A stretch of DNA of 64,000 bases from Pelargonium tetragonum (lineage: Eukaryota; Streptophyta; Magnoliopsida; Geraniales; Geraniaceae). Shown piece after piece: positions 22,646-34,380 of this stretch; within the stretch, counting starts at the first letter, position 1, and each line of letters begins with the position of its first letter. Under the pieces are notes generated by a model, which made no database searches, was not told where the DNA came from, and saw nothing but the letters and a program-made list of their open reading frames with translations. The stretch lies in the NCBI GenBank assembly GCA_036897445.1, contig JAYMTL010000026.1:1-64000 (forward strand), read 5' to 3'. The translations under genes and the position numbers were made by a program.

Positions 22646-24629
22646 AAAAATCGAATCTAAGAATCTTTCTAATTTTAATACCAAAAGGAAATCCTGTATA
22701 CTATTATTTATAAAGTATAAAGGCACTTTTAAGTCTCCCACCATCTCCTTATATACTAGTAATCTTAAAAAGTAGTAGCATCCGCGTTACTATTTTATTT
22801 AGTTGAACATCCTGGTTTGAACAACCCAAAAGAGCCCTGCTTCCTCAAATTTCATGGCTAAGGGGGTTTTGGAACTTTGCCTTTATTATTAGAATTACTA
22901 TACTCTATTACAAAAAATCTTGCTGTCATTCATTGGAATTTGGGCATATACTATTAAGGTAGGACTTGGTATTGAGATATTTTCATTTCATCTAGGAATA
23001 CCTTTTAGCTTAGTTTGTTCAAAAAAAGAAATATACTGAGAATGCGAGTTTCACTATGTCTAGTAAAAGCAAACGAGAAATAGAAGGGGTACCCTTAGTG
23101 AGAAATTAAAAAGGTTCAAACCCCTTCGGTACTCATTTAAGGAAAGTACTGTGATTAATGCTTTTTCGAATTAAAGTCTAGAGATAATGGATACCTCATT
23201 TACAGGAACTCGTTGATGAAAATAAAATTTATGTTAGATTTCGTTTGGCGTAAAATTTTTGACTCGTATCAAAGGAAGTTCTATGGAATGGATTTGAAGT
23301 ATTTGTTTTATTTATTGCCACTTTCAAGATTGTCTTATTCATTTTTATTAAAAAGGGTCCAAGCAGTTGCTGTAGAAATGTTTAATCCATGTAGAATTTG
23401 AACTAATGGATTCTTATTACAACTCTGCTTGAACAGAACAAAAGAAGGATTAATATTTGTACTTTTTTATAGGAAAATCTTATAATACCCTACAAGAAAA
23501 GTAAATGAAGTACCCGTTAAAAGGAATCCACTTATATGTCTAAAAGAAACTAAAGTAAGAACCTTCCGGAGCTACGATATACTAAAGTCTGAATCATCTT
23601 TTTCGAAAGCCTAGGATCGTGTATAGCTAAGATAATATTAAAAGTTTTTGCTAAAGCAGTACCTCAAGGGGTCGCTAAACCAGCGCGCTTTGTAAAATTT
23701 GGAAGTTATCCACTTTGGATCACAGGATATACCGACGAATTCCCACAAAAAAAGAGTGATTTTTGTAGACTTATAGTATAGTTTTCAGACAAACAAGGGC
23801 ACTTACCCAGGATTTCCTGGAGGAATTCCCTTGTATTTTAAGAAGTTGTACCCAAGCCCTCAATTAAAAGAAATTTTCGATAAGTCAACAAGGGTCTCTA
23901 ATCTAGGAATAGCAGAGTCGGTAAATTTAAGTTTTCTTTAACTTTAGGCTTTTCATTTTTTTAGAAATCCCTCAACTCGAGCCTTTTTCTTTTAAAAATA
24001 AGGTTTCTTTTTATGGGAATTTCCCCAGTACTGGCAAGAGTTAAGATGCAAAAGCGGGTAACCTAAGATAAAGACTCGGCTCTTAGCTAAAAAATGACTA
24101 CAACATAGGGATCTCAGTAAATACTAAACCCAAATATAGAAAGAAATTCCAGCAGGGGTCCCTAAGAAGAATACTATAAAAGCTTCGGTGTATGATTCAT
24201 TATTTTTAAAATTTTGCATAGGTTTTCCTACTTTTGAACCTGTTTTAAGACAGTAAAACCCCCTTTAGGATAATCGCTTGTCAGAAATTTAACTCGTTTT
24301 GGAGGGTACTAAAGGGGCCCTTAAAATTCGAAATGGACAATCCCTAATATAGAATATGGAACTTTGTGGGTATAGGGCCAAGAATTTACATACGTTTTGG
24401 GCTTTCGTAATTAAATTATAAGTTTCTGCCCGGTTTTATATTAGTAAGTAAATTATTCTTGCCAGACTTTTTCTGTAAATGCTACCCATGTGAAAAAATA
24501 GAAAAAAGCTCCTAGTCTTTTGCTTTTTAGTAAAGAGGCTCCGCTCAGGTTATTCTTAGTATCAAGACTTTGAAAAATGTAAATCGGGGATTACAAAACC
24601 GGAATGCGCAGCTCCATTTAAAAGATATT

Positions 24630-24692
24630 TAATTTGACATTGAGTTGGTGTTTCTCGAAGTCTTTTACTCCACCAGCTATAAAAGGTATAAT
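24630..24692 (-). other. tRNA-like sequence (good D-arm-like block)
   Basis: The minus strand contains 'tatagctggtggagtaaaag', close to the common D-arm pattern TAGCTCAGTGGTAGAGC. A loop-like CTTCGAG (anticodon TCG if real) follows, then 'aatgtcaaattaa', a weak T arm one base short. The stems do not close. The 12-mer 'attgagttggtg' on the plus strand (24639-24650) is shared with the site at 7354-7365. Confidence 0.3.
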
Positions 24693-27600
24693 TTACGGGT
24701 TGACTTTTATTTATAAAGGTGTAGTAGAGTCCTATATTACAAAAGCAGGGCTCTAAGTTAAGAATGTAATAGCTTTTAATAAAAAGGGTTCCTTGTTAAG
24801 AGTCGGTTTCGCGAGGCCTATAACCCTGGCAAAGAGTCCGCTCTAATAATTAGATAAAAAACCTTTTTTAATCTATCTGCCTTCTTAAGATAGCAAACCG
24901 GTTGGACTCCATTGGAAATCCCTTTAAAAGGTCTACTTGCGCCTAAAAATCTTCGTTACCATCAAAAGGAGCTCTTAGTCCGATCGGGATTGCTTGAGCA
25001 ATATAAGGGGTCTGTCTATGCTCTAGTGGAAAATTGACTTTTTACTAAAAATAGGGTGCCTTTTTAGTAAGATTTAGAATAAAATGAGAAAGAATCTAGA
25101 TTCTTTTGGCTCTAGAACAATAAAGTTTTAACTATTTCTATCTCTTTTATTTCTATAAATATTGTAATAAAACCCGAAATTGAGAACCCATAAGGGAATT
25201 TTCCAGTCTATTTTCATTTTACCGGTAAGCGAGTTTCAAAAATCTAGTATACCACGATTATAAAATCTCGCTTAAAAGCTAACTACGGGGTCCTTTATTA
25301 GAAATAGTAATCGCTAAATGGAAATGGAAGGAAATCATTATCTTGCAATTTATAGTTCCTAATACACCAGAATTACAATAGAAGTCTCTAGCTGATGAGA
25401 TGTAACACTAAATTTATCTAGATATCAAAGGTGCAAGTCCTGTCGTCAGAGTAAATTAAATATAGTAAACACATTACATCGTTAAGGAATTTTATTGGAA
25501 ATATACAAAGATTTTTCCTCGGAATTACTCAATTTTCTTAACTGGGCTTTATGCCATACGCATAGATTTATCCCCCTATTTTATCTGAACCCCTTCGCGC
25601 CTCTATTAACAGAAGTTCTTATATTAGTTGCCTAATTTTATAGTTAAAACGAAAGAAAGAAAACCCTGAAACCGTGAGTTCAAATCTAAAACAAGTTTGA
25701 CCTTATCTGACAATTAGGATTAGGGCGCTTTTATTCTGAAATTAAGGGCCCTTGTACTCCAACAAGGCAGTTTTATAACTGCAAAGGCTGTGGAAATTCT
25801 TGGGGTTTACCTTTATCTCAGGTAATAATGGGGCTACAAACTAATAATGCGCTTCCTCTACTTCAAGAGCATCCTAATAACTACTTAATTCGTAGGGCTC
25901 CCTTTTGTCTAAACCGCCCCTATATTGAAAAGACTTTTATGCGAGCTTAGCCTTAGTGAGCACTAAACCCCAAAAAGTAGGAATTTATAAAAAAAAAAGG
26001 AATTTTTATACTTTTATAAACTCTATGCTTGGAAATAAGAAGGTTTTTAACATATGTAATTCAGACAGTATATCTTTAGTCAAGAACCCATAAATTTAAA
26101 TAAATGCCCCCGTTATTTTATATCTGCATACTTCACGAGCAAACCGCTATAGAAAATTACGAAAAATCTCCTTATTTTGATCACTTTATCTAGAAAAAAC
26201 TTAAAAAAATAAGTAACTGTAATTACAAAAACTCCTTGCGAACTTCCCTTAGTTATACCTGGGATCCTTTGCACTTTTTACTTAACATCGTATATTCCCT
26301 GTATTACTCGGAATCTATATAAGAAAAGGGTTTTGCTTGGCTTTAGATTATAAGAAATGGACTTTTTTTTTCAACAATAAAAGTCAAAATATGGAGAATC
26401 ACTTAGATAGAAAAGACACAATCTAGCCAATTTTCTTTTAGCTTTGTTCTTTATCCACAAACCAAACATACCACTTTTTCTTATTAAGGTCTAAATTTCC
26501 GGGCTGAGTTATTTCTTGTATTCCCGTTACTTCGAGCTTCTCCGTTTACAATTTTTCAGATTCTATTTGTGTAGAATTCTTTTTTTATTACTCTATTACT
26601 CATTGTGGGTGTACTTATTGGACAATATCTAAGGCTTTTACCGATACGGATACTTTGAAAGCTCTGGCATTAAATCTACCTAACGTGCTTTGCTGACTCT
26701 AATTTGTTTAAAACTACCCCTACGTGGTATGCCCCATCTTCCTTATCCTTAAAACCCATACAAGCAAACTCTATCTAAATGATTCTAAAGCCCTCTTAAT
26801 AAGATGGGGGGTGTCGCCGGCATAAGACGGAAACCCGTGGTAAGGAATAATACCAAGAGTAGTGTTGGTTAAGTATACTTTCTCTAAAGCATTCTTAAAC
26901 AAGTTTTGTATAAGAGTAAATACCCGAAGTGTGGGAGTGTGCTAAATGAACAAAAAGTGAAACAGGGGTCAAGAGCAATCGAGTCTCCAAAAGGGTCCGG
27001 TTTAAGAATGCCCTGAGATTTAAAATCATTGAAATAAAAAATTGAAAGAAATCCTGCTTGAGGAATAACATTTTACTAGAAGAGCTCCGTAGACAAGAGG
27101 GGAAATTATAAGTTAATTTTAAAGCCATAATTATAGGATATAGTTGTTTGTTACGGGTCCGCTCTTTAAACTACTCTGCCTCTTTGGGGTATAAAAAAGG
27201 GAATAGTTCTTTAGGAATACCAGTAAGAGTTATGCCAAGCCAAATAAAAGGTATTCTGGTCTAAAGAGACAAACGACTCTGACTCAGGAATAAAGCTAAA
27301 CGGGTGTAATAAAAAATAGAAAATTCAAGTAAATACAGTTTCAAGGAGATCCCACGAGTAGGATTATCCCATGATACCAAGAAATTTTTGGGGGCTTTTT
27401 CCACTGACAGAGAGGTTTTAGAATTCAGTATTACCCCTTTATAAAAGAACACTGTCCTTGTTTATGACACCGGAAGGTTTTTATATATGCCTATGCGCTA
27501 AGCTGTAAGCAAGTGTTGCAGGGGTAAACTTTTGTACTTTATTTGTAACTTCTTGCTTTGTCTTTGGCTGGAAACCCTTATTTATAGAGTACGCACGAGA

Positions 27601-29037
27601 AGAAGTGAGGGGTTTCCTTTGCGATAAAGACACCTCTTCCTATAGGGCATTCTAAGTGAATTCGCAGTAGGGGTCTCTCGGCGGAAAGGACTTCTATTAA
27701 AATTCAAAACGTAGGGTGACGAGGAGCTTTTTATACTTTTCCTTTACCAAGATTATAGACTCAGCTAGAAACTACTATCAAAGCAGCTAACTAACTGGGT
27801 ACTTCTACTTACTTCTTTTGTTGTATCCGGCCCTTATAATACCCTAAATCGTGCTTCTATATTCTTTTGATTAATGGGTTCGTTCAATCGATTTTTCCTT
27901 AAGAGTTTCGTATTTGGAACTTCTTTTTATTTCCAGGATAACCGCTCAGTTCGGTTACATATTACCTTAAACCCCTCTTTCTTTGAATTCTTGTACAGGG
28001 ATATACCTTGTCAATTAGCTAGCCGCTAAAAATTTTTATATTAAAACTAATTTATAGGACTCTATCCTCAGTAAAAGTAAACGGGTCCCTATTGTATATT
28101 ACAAGTAGCTTAATAAATTTGTTCGGTAAAACTATAGCTCTTCGTGTCAGATTACAAAATTATCTTTAATGTAAGGAATTCATTAGCTTCACCCTAAAAG
28201 ACTGGGCTGTTAAAAGAGAGGGGCCTCCTATAGATCTAAGACTAAACTCTGATTGAAGAAGTTCTTAAATCTTTTTCTTAGTACCATAGATCTAATATAG
28301 ACAGGAACCCTTTTAGAGAAAGAAAATCTCAAATTTTCTTAATACTTCTTGTCTGTTTGTCTGTAACTTATAGTCCAAATCTGCATAAAAAGGTAATAGT
28401 AAGAATTTGGAAGTCGTGATGAAACTTTATATTCTTTATTTCGTCCCGCTCTTAAATGCGAGCCACAAAAAATTCCTTATATATCTTTTACGGGGCATAA
28501 CTATTACTATTGTAGTATTTCTTATATACTGCCAACAAACTTTCTAAAGCGACACTCCTTCCTCACTTAGCAAGTAGAAAAGAAGTACTTGAGGATCTTG
28601 CTTTGTTAGATAAAAGCCCTACTCAACTTATACCAAAATTGAATTTTTAGGGATCAGAATCACTTATATAGAAAAAAAGAGAAACAATACCCTATTATAA
28701 GTTACAACATATTTTAGTTCGGCATGGTACCTTATGAAAGCATGCCCATAAAGAGGCCTCGCGGGGTGATATATAGTTTTACCCATTTATATAACCTCTT
28801 TGAGCGCAGGTTTTCCAGTCTCGTAATATGAAAACGTTATAAACAAAATACTAGATATATAAGAGAATGCCCCAAAATTTTTCACTAAGTTTATTTGAAT
28901 ATCAAGATGGCAACATAGTTTTGGAATAATAGAATTTTTTATTACTTCAGCTAGAAATGGGGCCGTATCCTACTTTGAACCTTTAGGTCTTGCATTCTTA
29001 GAAGAGTACCATGTAGTTATCATTAATTCTTATATCC

Positions 29038-29100
29038 GATGATATATAATAATGACTTAAGTTAAGCATGGTTAAGTTGCTAACTTAACTAGATATCATC
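29038..29100. repeat. Nested inverted repeat / compound hairpin
   Basis: The outer arms gatgatat (29038-29045) and atatcatc (29093-29100) are exact complements. Inside lies a perfect hairpin, gttaagtt-gct-aacttaac (29071-29089). A further 'cttaagttaag' (29056-29066) could compete for pairing. No gene lies nearby. It could be a remnant of a small inverted-repeat element or a structured RNA, but there is no direct sign of either. Confidence 0.6.
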
Positions 29101-31040
29101 TATTAATTTAGCTCTCTTCACTTTATGAGCGTCCATATGACGTAAGCAATGAGAATTCTAGTTTTATACCTACTTATATATATATTTTCTTCTTTTAGCG
29201 CCTAAGGTAGGAAAATGCTTCGATTTCAGAATTACTATACAAAGCCTTTGCTAGAGAGTGTCCTAATACTTTTAGTTTGCCCTCTCAATTCTAATAATAA
29301 GTAAATTACACGGCGTATAATCGAACCTCCAGCATCAGGTTTTCTTACTATAAGGAAACTCAAAAGTTCCATGGGAATATGAAAACCTTCCAAAGCTAAA
29401 AAGAGTTTTCTAGTTATTCTGTAACCTCGATCACAGTTTATCTGAGAAGCGAGCTCCTTACTCCCTAGGTAATTCTGTTACACAAGTTGGTCAAGCAAAT
29501 AAATAAAAAGTCGACTTAATTTGACTATACCTAGTTCAGGGATGCAGATAGGAAAGAGCCCTTATAGAATTTGGCTAGGCTTTTACAACAAAAGACAATC
29601 CCTGTTTTGTCACTTGGAATTCTATAATCAAAGCTGTTAAAACTTATTACGTATTTGCTAGTTAATGATATATTGACCAAGAAAGACTAAATAGGAAGAG
29701 CGGAAAAAGCAAATATAATTATGAAGCCCCTTCAGGGGTGTGCGCTCGGTTTCGAAACCATATGAACTATATGACTTATTGGTTAACAGCCTAAAGGAAG
29801 ATCTCATAATTTTTAGAGTATACATGAATTAAGTAATTGGGAATGCTACAGAGTTGAAGCTAAATTGTTGTAAAATAATAAGGTATGGGAATCTAAAGAA
29901 CTGCAATAATAAAGAGCTAACCCTATAAAAATAAAAGAGAAATGCTTCAGTTCAATTAAAATGTGAGAATTCACAAGTCAAAGTTACGTAAAGAGAGCAA
30001 TCAGAGGAGTACTAACTAGAAAGTCTTTTTTTTAATTCTTCTACTACTTGGAAAGAGCAACGGCGTACTTGTGTATAACTTATGTTATCGTACTTTTTAG
30101 TGTATATAGTTAAAAGTTTACTCAACAAATTAGTTAGATTGTACCCTACTTTACTAAATGGAGTGGTATATTCTTTTTTTCTCAGGCGCAAGGCCCGGGG
30201 CTTCTTGTTTGTAGCCTAGTCTAATATCTTTCTTTATAAATCTTTGCTCTTTCTTTTTGCCAGAAAAAACGGAGTTGCTCATGCTTGTTATTCACTATTA
30301 TAAATCTGATTCGAGTTCAGGTTTTGACAGATAAAAACTTTTCTTGCTTGTGCTACTATGTAAGCTTTCAAACTAAGGGCAGAATGCCCCATGCCTGGTA
30401 TAGGCCTTGGGGGAAGGGGAATTTTGTAGAGAAGCGCTCGCAAAAGAATCCTGTTGTTTTATTAGAGTTGTATTATATACTTTATTTATTTTCTTTGCAA
30501 AAATTTTCAAGGTACGTAGCGCTCTCTTTATTATGACACTCAATTCAAATCAAGAGATTTTGACTCTTATAACTCCGAATCAAGTCCACTTAAGGTTAAA
30601 AAAAGAATTGTTTCCACAAGCGTATCCTATAAGGAAAGGTTCACGGAAAACTTAAATTGAAATTTCTACTAGAAAAATCAGATTAGGATCTGTCATATAT
30701 AGGCTCCTACTAGTGTGCTGTCACTTTCTTCTTGAGATATATACCACAAAGGACTCTCCAGAATAGCTTTTTTAAGTAATTGTTCCCTACACTAGATGCT
30801 GGCATTTATATTTGCTAGATTACGGTGTGGGAGTCCTTTTGACAAAATGGAAGATTCTATTTAAGCGGTAAGTCAAAATTTTGTTCAACACAAATTAAAT
30901 TAGGTTTTTGCCAAAAATCTTTATGAAAGTAGGATTAAGTCCCGTTTTAATACTCCACCCAAAATCAGGAGGACTTTTTCTTATCAGAGCTGTCGGGTTG
31001 CTCTTCAGAATTCCTGAAAGTGAGACTGAGTTTTTGAGTG

Positions 31041-31058
31041 ACTCCTAGCTCTAGGAGT
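31041..31058. repeat. Short perfect hairpin
   Basis: The arms actcctag (31041-31048) and ctaggagt (31051-31058) pair exactly around the 2-bp spacer 'ct'. A T-run (31058-31061) follows on the plus strand, so it superficially resembles an intrinsic terminator. No gene ends here, so I treat it as a plain inverted repeat. Confidence 0.6.
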
Positions 31059-33900
31059 TTTACCGGACCTCGGAAATATAATCAGTCTTTTTCCGTTTAA
31101 AAGCCCCAATTTGTCCTCAGTTTCCTTGACTTTTTTATTGTTTGTTTTGTATAGAACTAGTAAACTAGATTCATAAGCAATAGATATAGATAAGGGGTCT
31201 CCTAGATGGAAATGACGTAAAAAATCTTGTAGATATGACAACTTTAACAAACACTTAGAGCAAGAAAACAGTTATAGATCTGAGATTAACCAGCCAAAAA
31301 ATGTGATATAACTAACGGAGGGCCTTTTAAAGGTGTTACTTAGGGTTATAAAGCCTTAAGACTAACTCTAGCTGAGCCTGATGATTAGAAAGAACTTTTT
31401 AGCGGGTCCGCCTTAAATCTTAAATTAAGTCAGCAATACTAGGATTTTACTCTTCCTAAGTTTTCCTTTTATTGGGATACCCCTTAATATCTAGTAAGGT
31501 TACAACTTAAAAAATACAAAGAATTCCCACTTCTTTTCCAGCCGGAGTTGTTCCCCTATGGCAGCGTCATTTTGAAGTGAAGTTAGTCTTTATTCTACTT
31601 TATAAAAATAGACAGTTTAGGCCTTTCCATTTCTCAGACAGGGTCTTTTTTTCCTTGTTAATAAAAGTTGGGTCTTAAAATTTCCTAAACTAAGGAGCTA
31701 GTTATAGGATTCCTTCTCGGCTCTAGTAGAATCACTCTTGAAAGTTAAACTGTGGGGATTCCTTGGTATCCTAATAAATAGAGGAAGAAATTTCTTTCCG
31801 ACTTTTGCCTTTTGCTGACAACGAAGTAACACTTATTTCGGATCTAGATACATATAATAAGAAAAAAAGAATATTCGATATAGGGTCCCCCTTCTTGTTT
31901 AGGGCAGTCGATTCAGTATCCAGTGTAGCTATGTCTTGGTCTAGACTTCGAAACCAGCCAAGTAAGCTTTATGTTTGAGAATTTCGTTATTGGAAGGTCA
32001 GTAAAGGTAAGTAATTTCCTTGTATTGATTGCGCGAACTCGAATCGGGTATACCAAAGGATTGTTGAATGAGAGTACTAAAAACACAGGTAGTCTAGTAT
32101 CTATTTCTATAATTAATTAAGTAACTTTTATAAGATTTGCAGAATTGAGAAAACTTATGTCTCGTACTTAGCCGTCCTATTCGCTTTAGAGCCTCCTCCT
32201 ACGGAAAGCTTCGACTTCATTAAAATCTAAGGGAAGATTTTCCTATAATATTGAATTTATACAACACCTCTATACAAGTTCCAAATATTTAAATTAAAAA
32301 AAGCAAGCTAATTATATAAGGATAGAAATACAGGCTAAATCTTCAATAGCCAAGAACTCCGTCACAAGGTTTCGGTCCTATTGGAACTTGTAATTAGTTC
32401 GTATGTATAGATTGAGTCTTGCACGTAATTTTAGAGCCTCATCTAAGTTAAATGTTAAAAGGAACCCGTTTGTACGAGATAGGAAAACTCTCGTTTTGTC
32501 TCTAGCATTTTAGACCCAGTAGGAAAAGAATAGTAAAGGCTTAGTCTGAGTCTGCTATAGGGTTAAATACTAGGGGATTCTTTTTGAATATGTCTTTTTA
32601 GTAGCTATCCTTGCAATGGAAAATTTTTGTATCCAGCCTTTTATAACTATTTTCAGGACTCTGACATATTATTGTTTTAGACTTTGTAGCTACACGAAGG
32701 CCCTCTTATAACTCGGGAAACCCGAATTTTAATTAAAGTTAGACTCATTAAAAGGATACGTACCCAGCAAATTAAGCCGACCCCGGATACTGAGCTAAAC
32801 TTGTACAGGTTATAATATCCTACTACCTACTACTAAGAAATAAGAAATCAACGGGGCGCCTTGACCAGTCTCATCTGTAAAAGAAATAAGAGTTTTTTTT
32901 ATAGCTAACAAAATTGACTCTATTATAGGGGAGGTCGCTTGCAAGCAAATAGAATCTTCTATTTTTGGTAAAAAAAAAGCTAGAAAAAAGAGGTGCTAAG
33001 CTAAGTCTTGTAACGGGATTTCATAGAGAGCTTGCTCTTAATAAAAAGTATACTCAGTTATTAAGAAATTTCTTTCGTAGTCAACTCAAAACATGTAATT
33101 CAAGAGAGTACAAGGATCATAAATAAGGAAACTTATCTTATCCCAGTTTTAGCCCCTTTTCTATAGGTTAGTGGTACACCGTTCCTTGTGGCTCTAATTG
33201 AATCTTAGGGAAAGTATAAAGCATTCCTTCTCTTTACTCTATGCAAGTAGCGCGCCCGTATAGTAGTATGGAAATAAAGATTAAAATAGGAAACTAACCA
33301 AGTGACCCACGAAATGACTTAGATTTATTGCCTTGACAGTTGCCTAAGGAACCTTCTGAATGGTACGGATTCTAGAGCAGGGTTTCATTATCCCGGAATC
33401 TTGGAACAGGTTATTTCTTTATATAGAATAAAATACTTAATATATTTTTCTCTTCTATTTATTTATTTATATTCATCAGATAGATAAGTAGATAAGAGCA
33501 AATTAGAGACTTTAGCTCCTTATTTTTATAAAGAAATTTTTAACTGAACTATTGTACGAAACTTCTCTTAGCCTGCACTTGTATTTTGATACGGGAAGGG
33601 AAATGCCTCTGTAAATCCCGCTATACGCTTATCCCTTTTAGTAAATAGTCCTTCTAAATAATAATTTATAATAGCTTACAGAAATAGTAAGTGTCTAGTA
33701 GGCTAAAAACTGAAAACAGATGTTTAATTCCAAGAGACCCTTGTTAAGGTTTTTGATTTTTATTAACCATTTACAAAGTAGGAGGATAAAACTAGGATTC
33801 CTTGAACGAAACTCGTGTATACGGGTAGCTCTAAATCATAAATTAAGAATTTTGGAAGGAATTCCTAGTCCTAGTGGGAATGCTAATGTTTTACTTAATT

Positions 33901-34380
33901 GTATTGTATAGTGTTGTATATTCCCCATTCTGCACTGCACTTTAAGTCTATATAAAGGAACCGGCCTCTTCTAAAAAGCAAGGGATGGTAATGAAAACTA
34001 TAGAATATCCAGAGGAATAAAGAGGTTCTTAGGAATTTGAATCACTTATCACTGATATAGAAAGGAATTTTCCTAGATGTATGAGTGTTACGTAGTCTAG
34101 TAAGATTTTTAAGGACATTGATCTTAAAACTCTTCAAAATTATCAGACTAAGTATATTAAAGAGATAGATGGTTCAACGCACGAGAAAAAGTTAACTGTG
34201 CTTTTGTCAAGATTATTGAGTCCAAAAATGCCTGTAGAAGATGAGTCCCTGGGTTCTACAAAATAGGATGGTGACAGAAGAGAATAAAATTAGCAAGACA
34301 GGAAAAAAATAAGAATGCATTGTGAGTATATTCTAAAACCGAAGGCCTTTATTGGCTGTAGCTTTGAGCAAGAAAAGCTC
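33901..34380 (+). pseudogene. Coding-like fossil of unknown identity
   Basis: One frame reads as protein for well over 100 codons with interruptions. Convincing pieces are VMKTIEYPEE, EFESLITDIERNFPRC, KIFKDIDLKTLQNY, YIKEIDGSTHEKKLTVLLSR and SPKMPVEDESLGS. The uninterrupted core is 34096-34263. The mix of charged and aliphatic residues and the lack of the surrounding purine/pyrimidine motifs set it apart from the neighbouring DNA. There are several breaks, so it is not a working gene. I do not recognise the family and cannot say whether it was a host gene or part of an element. Chance cannot be excluded, since at this AT content an open stretch of 56 codons is not rare. Confidence 0.4.

Larger units (their letters stand above)
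22645..33900. other. Gene-free AT-rich body, segment 4
   Basis: No gene is supportable across 11 kb. Purine-to-pyrimidine switch motifs are frequent, for example 'aaggggtcgct' (23666), 'aggggtccct' (24156), 'aaagggttcc' (24785), 'agggtgcc' (25055), 'gaggggcctcct' (28217) and 'aaggggtctcc' (31193). A tRNA-like site (24630), a nested hairpin (29038) and a short hairpin (31041) are annotated separately. A small TTTA/GATA-type microsatellite lies at 33456-33497. Confidence 0.6.

Noticed and set aside
31041-31061. Intrinsic transcription terminator
   Set aside because: Hairpin plus a short T-run, but no gene ends there and the rest of the window does not look bacterial.
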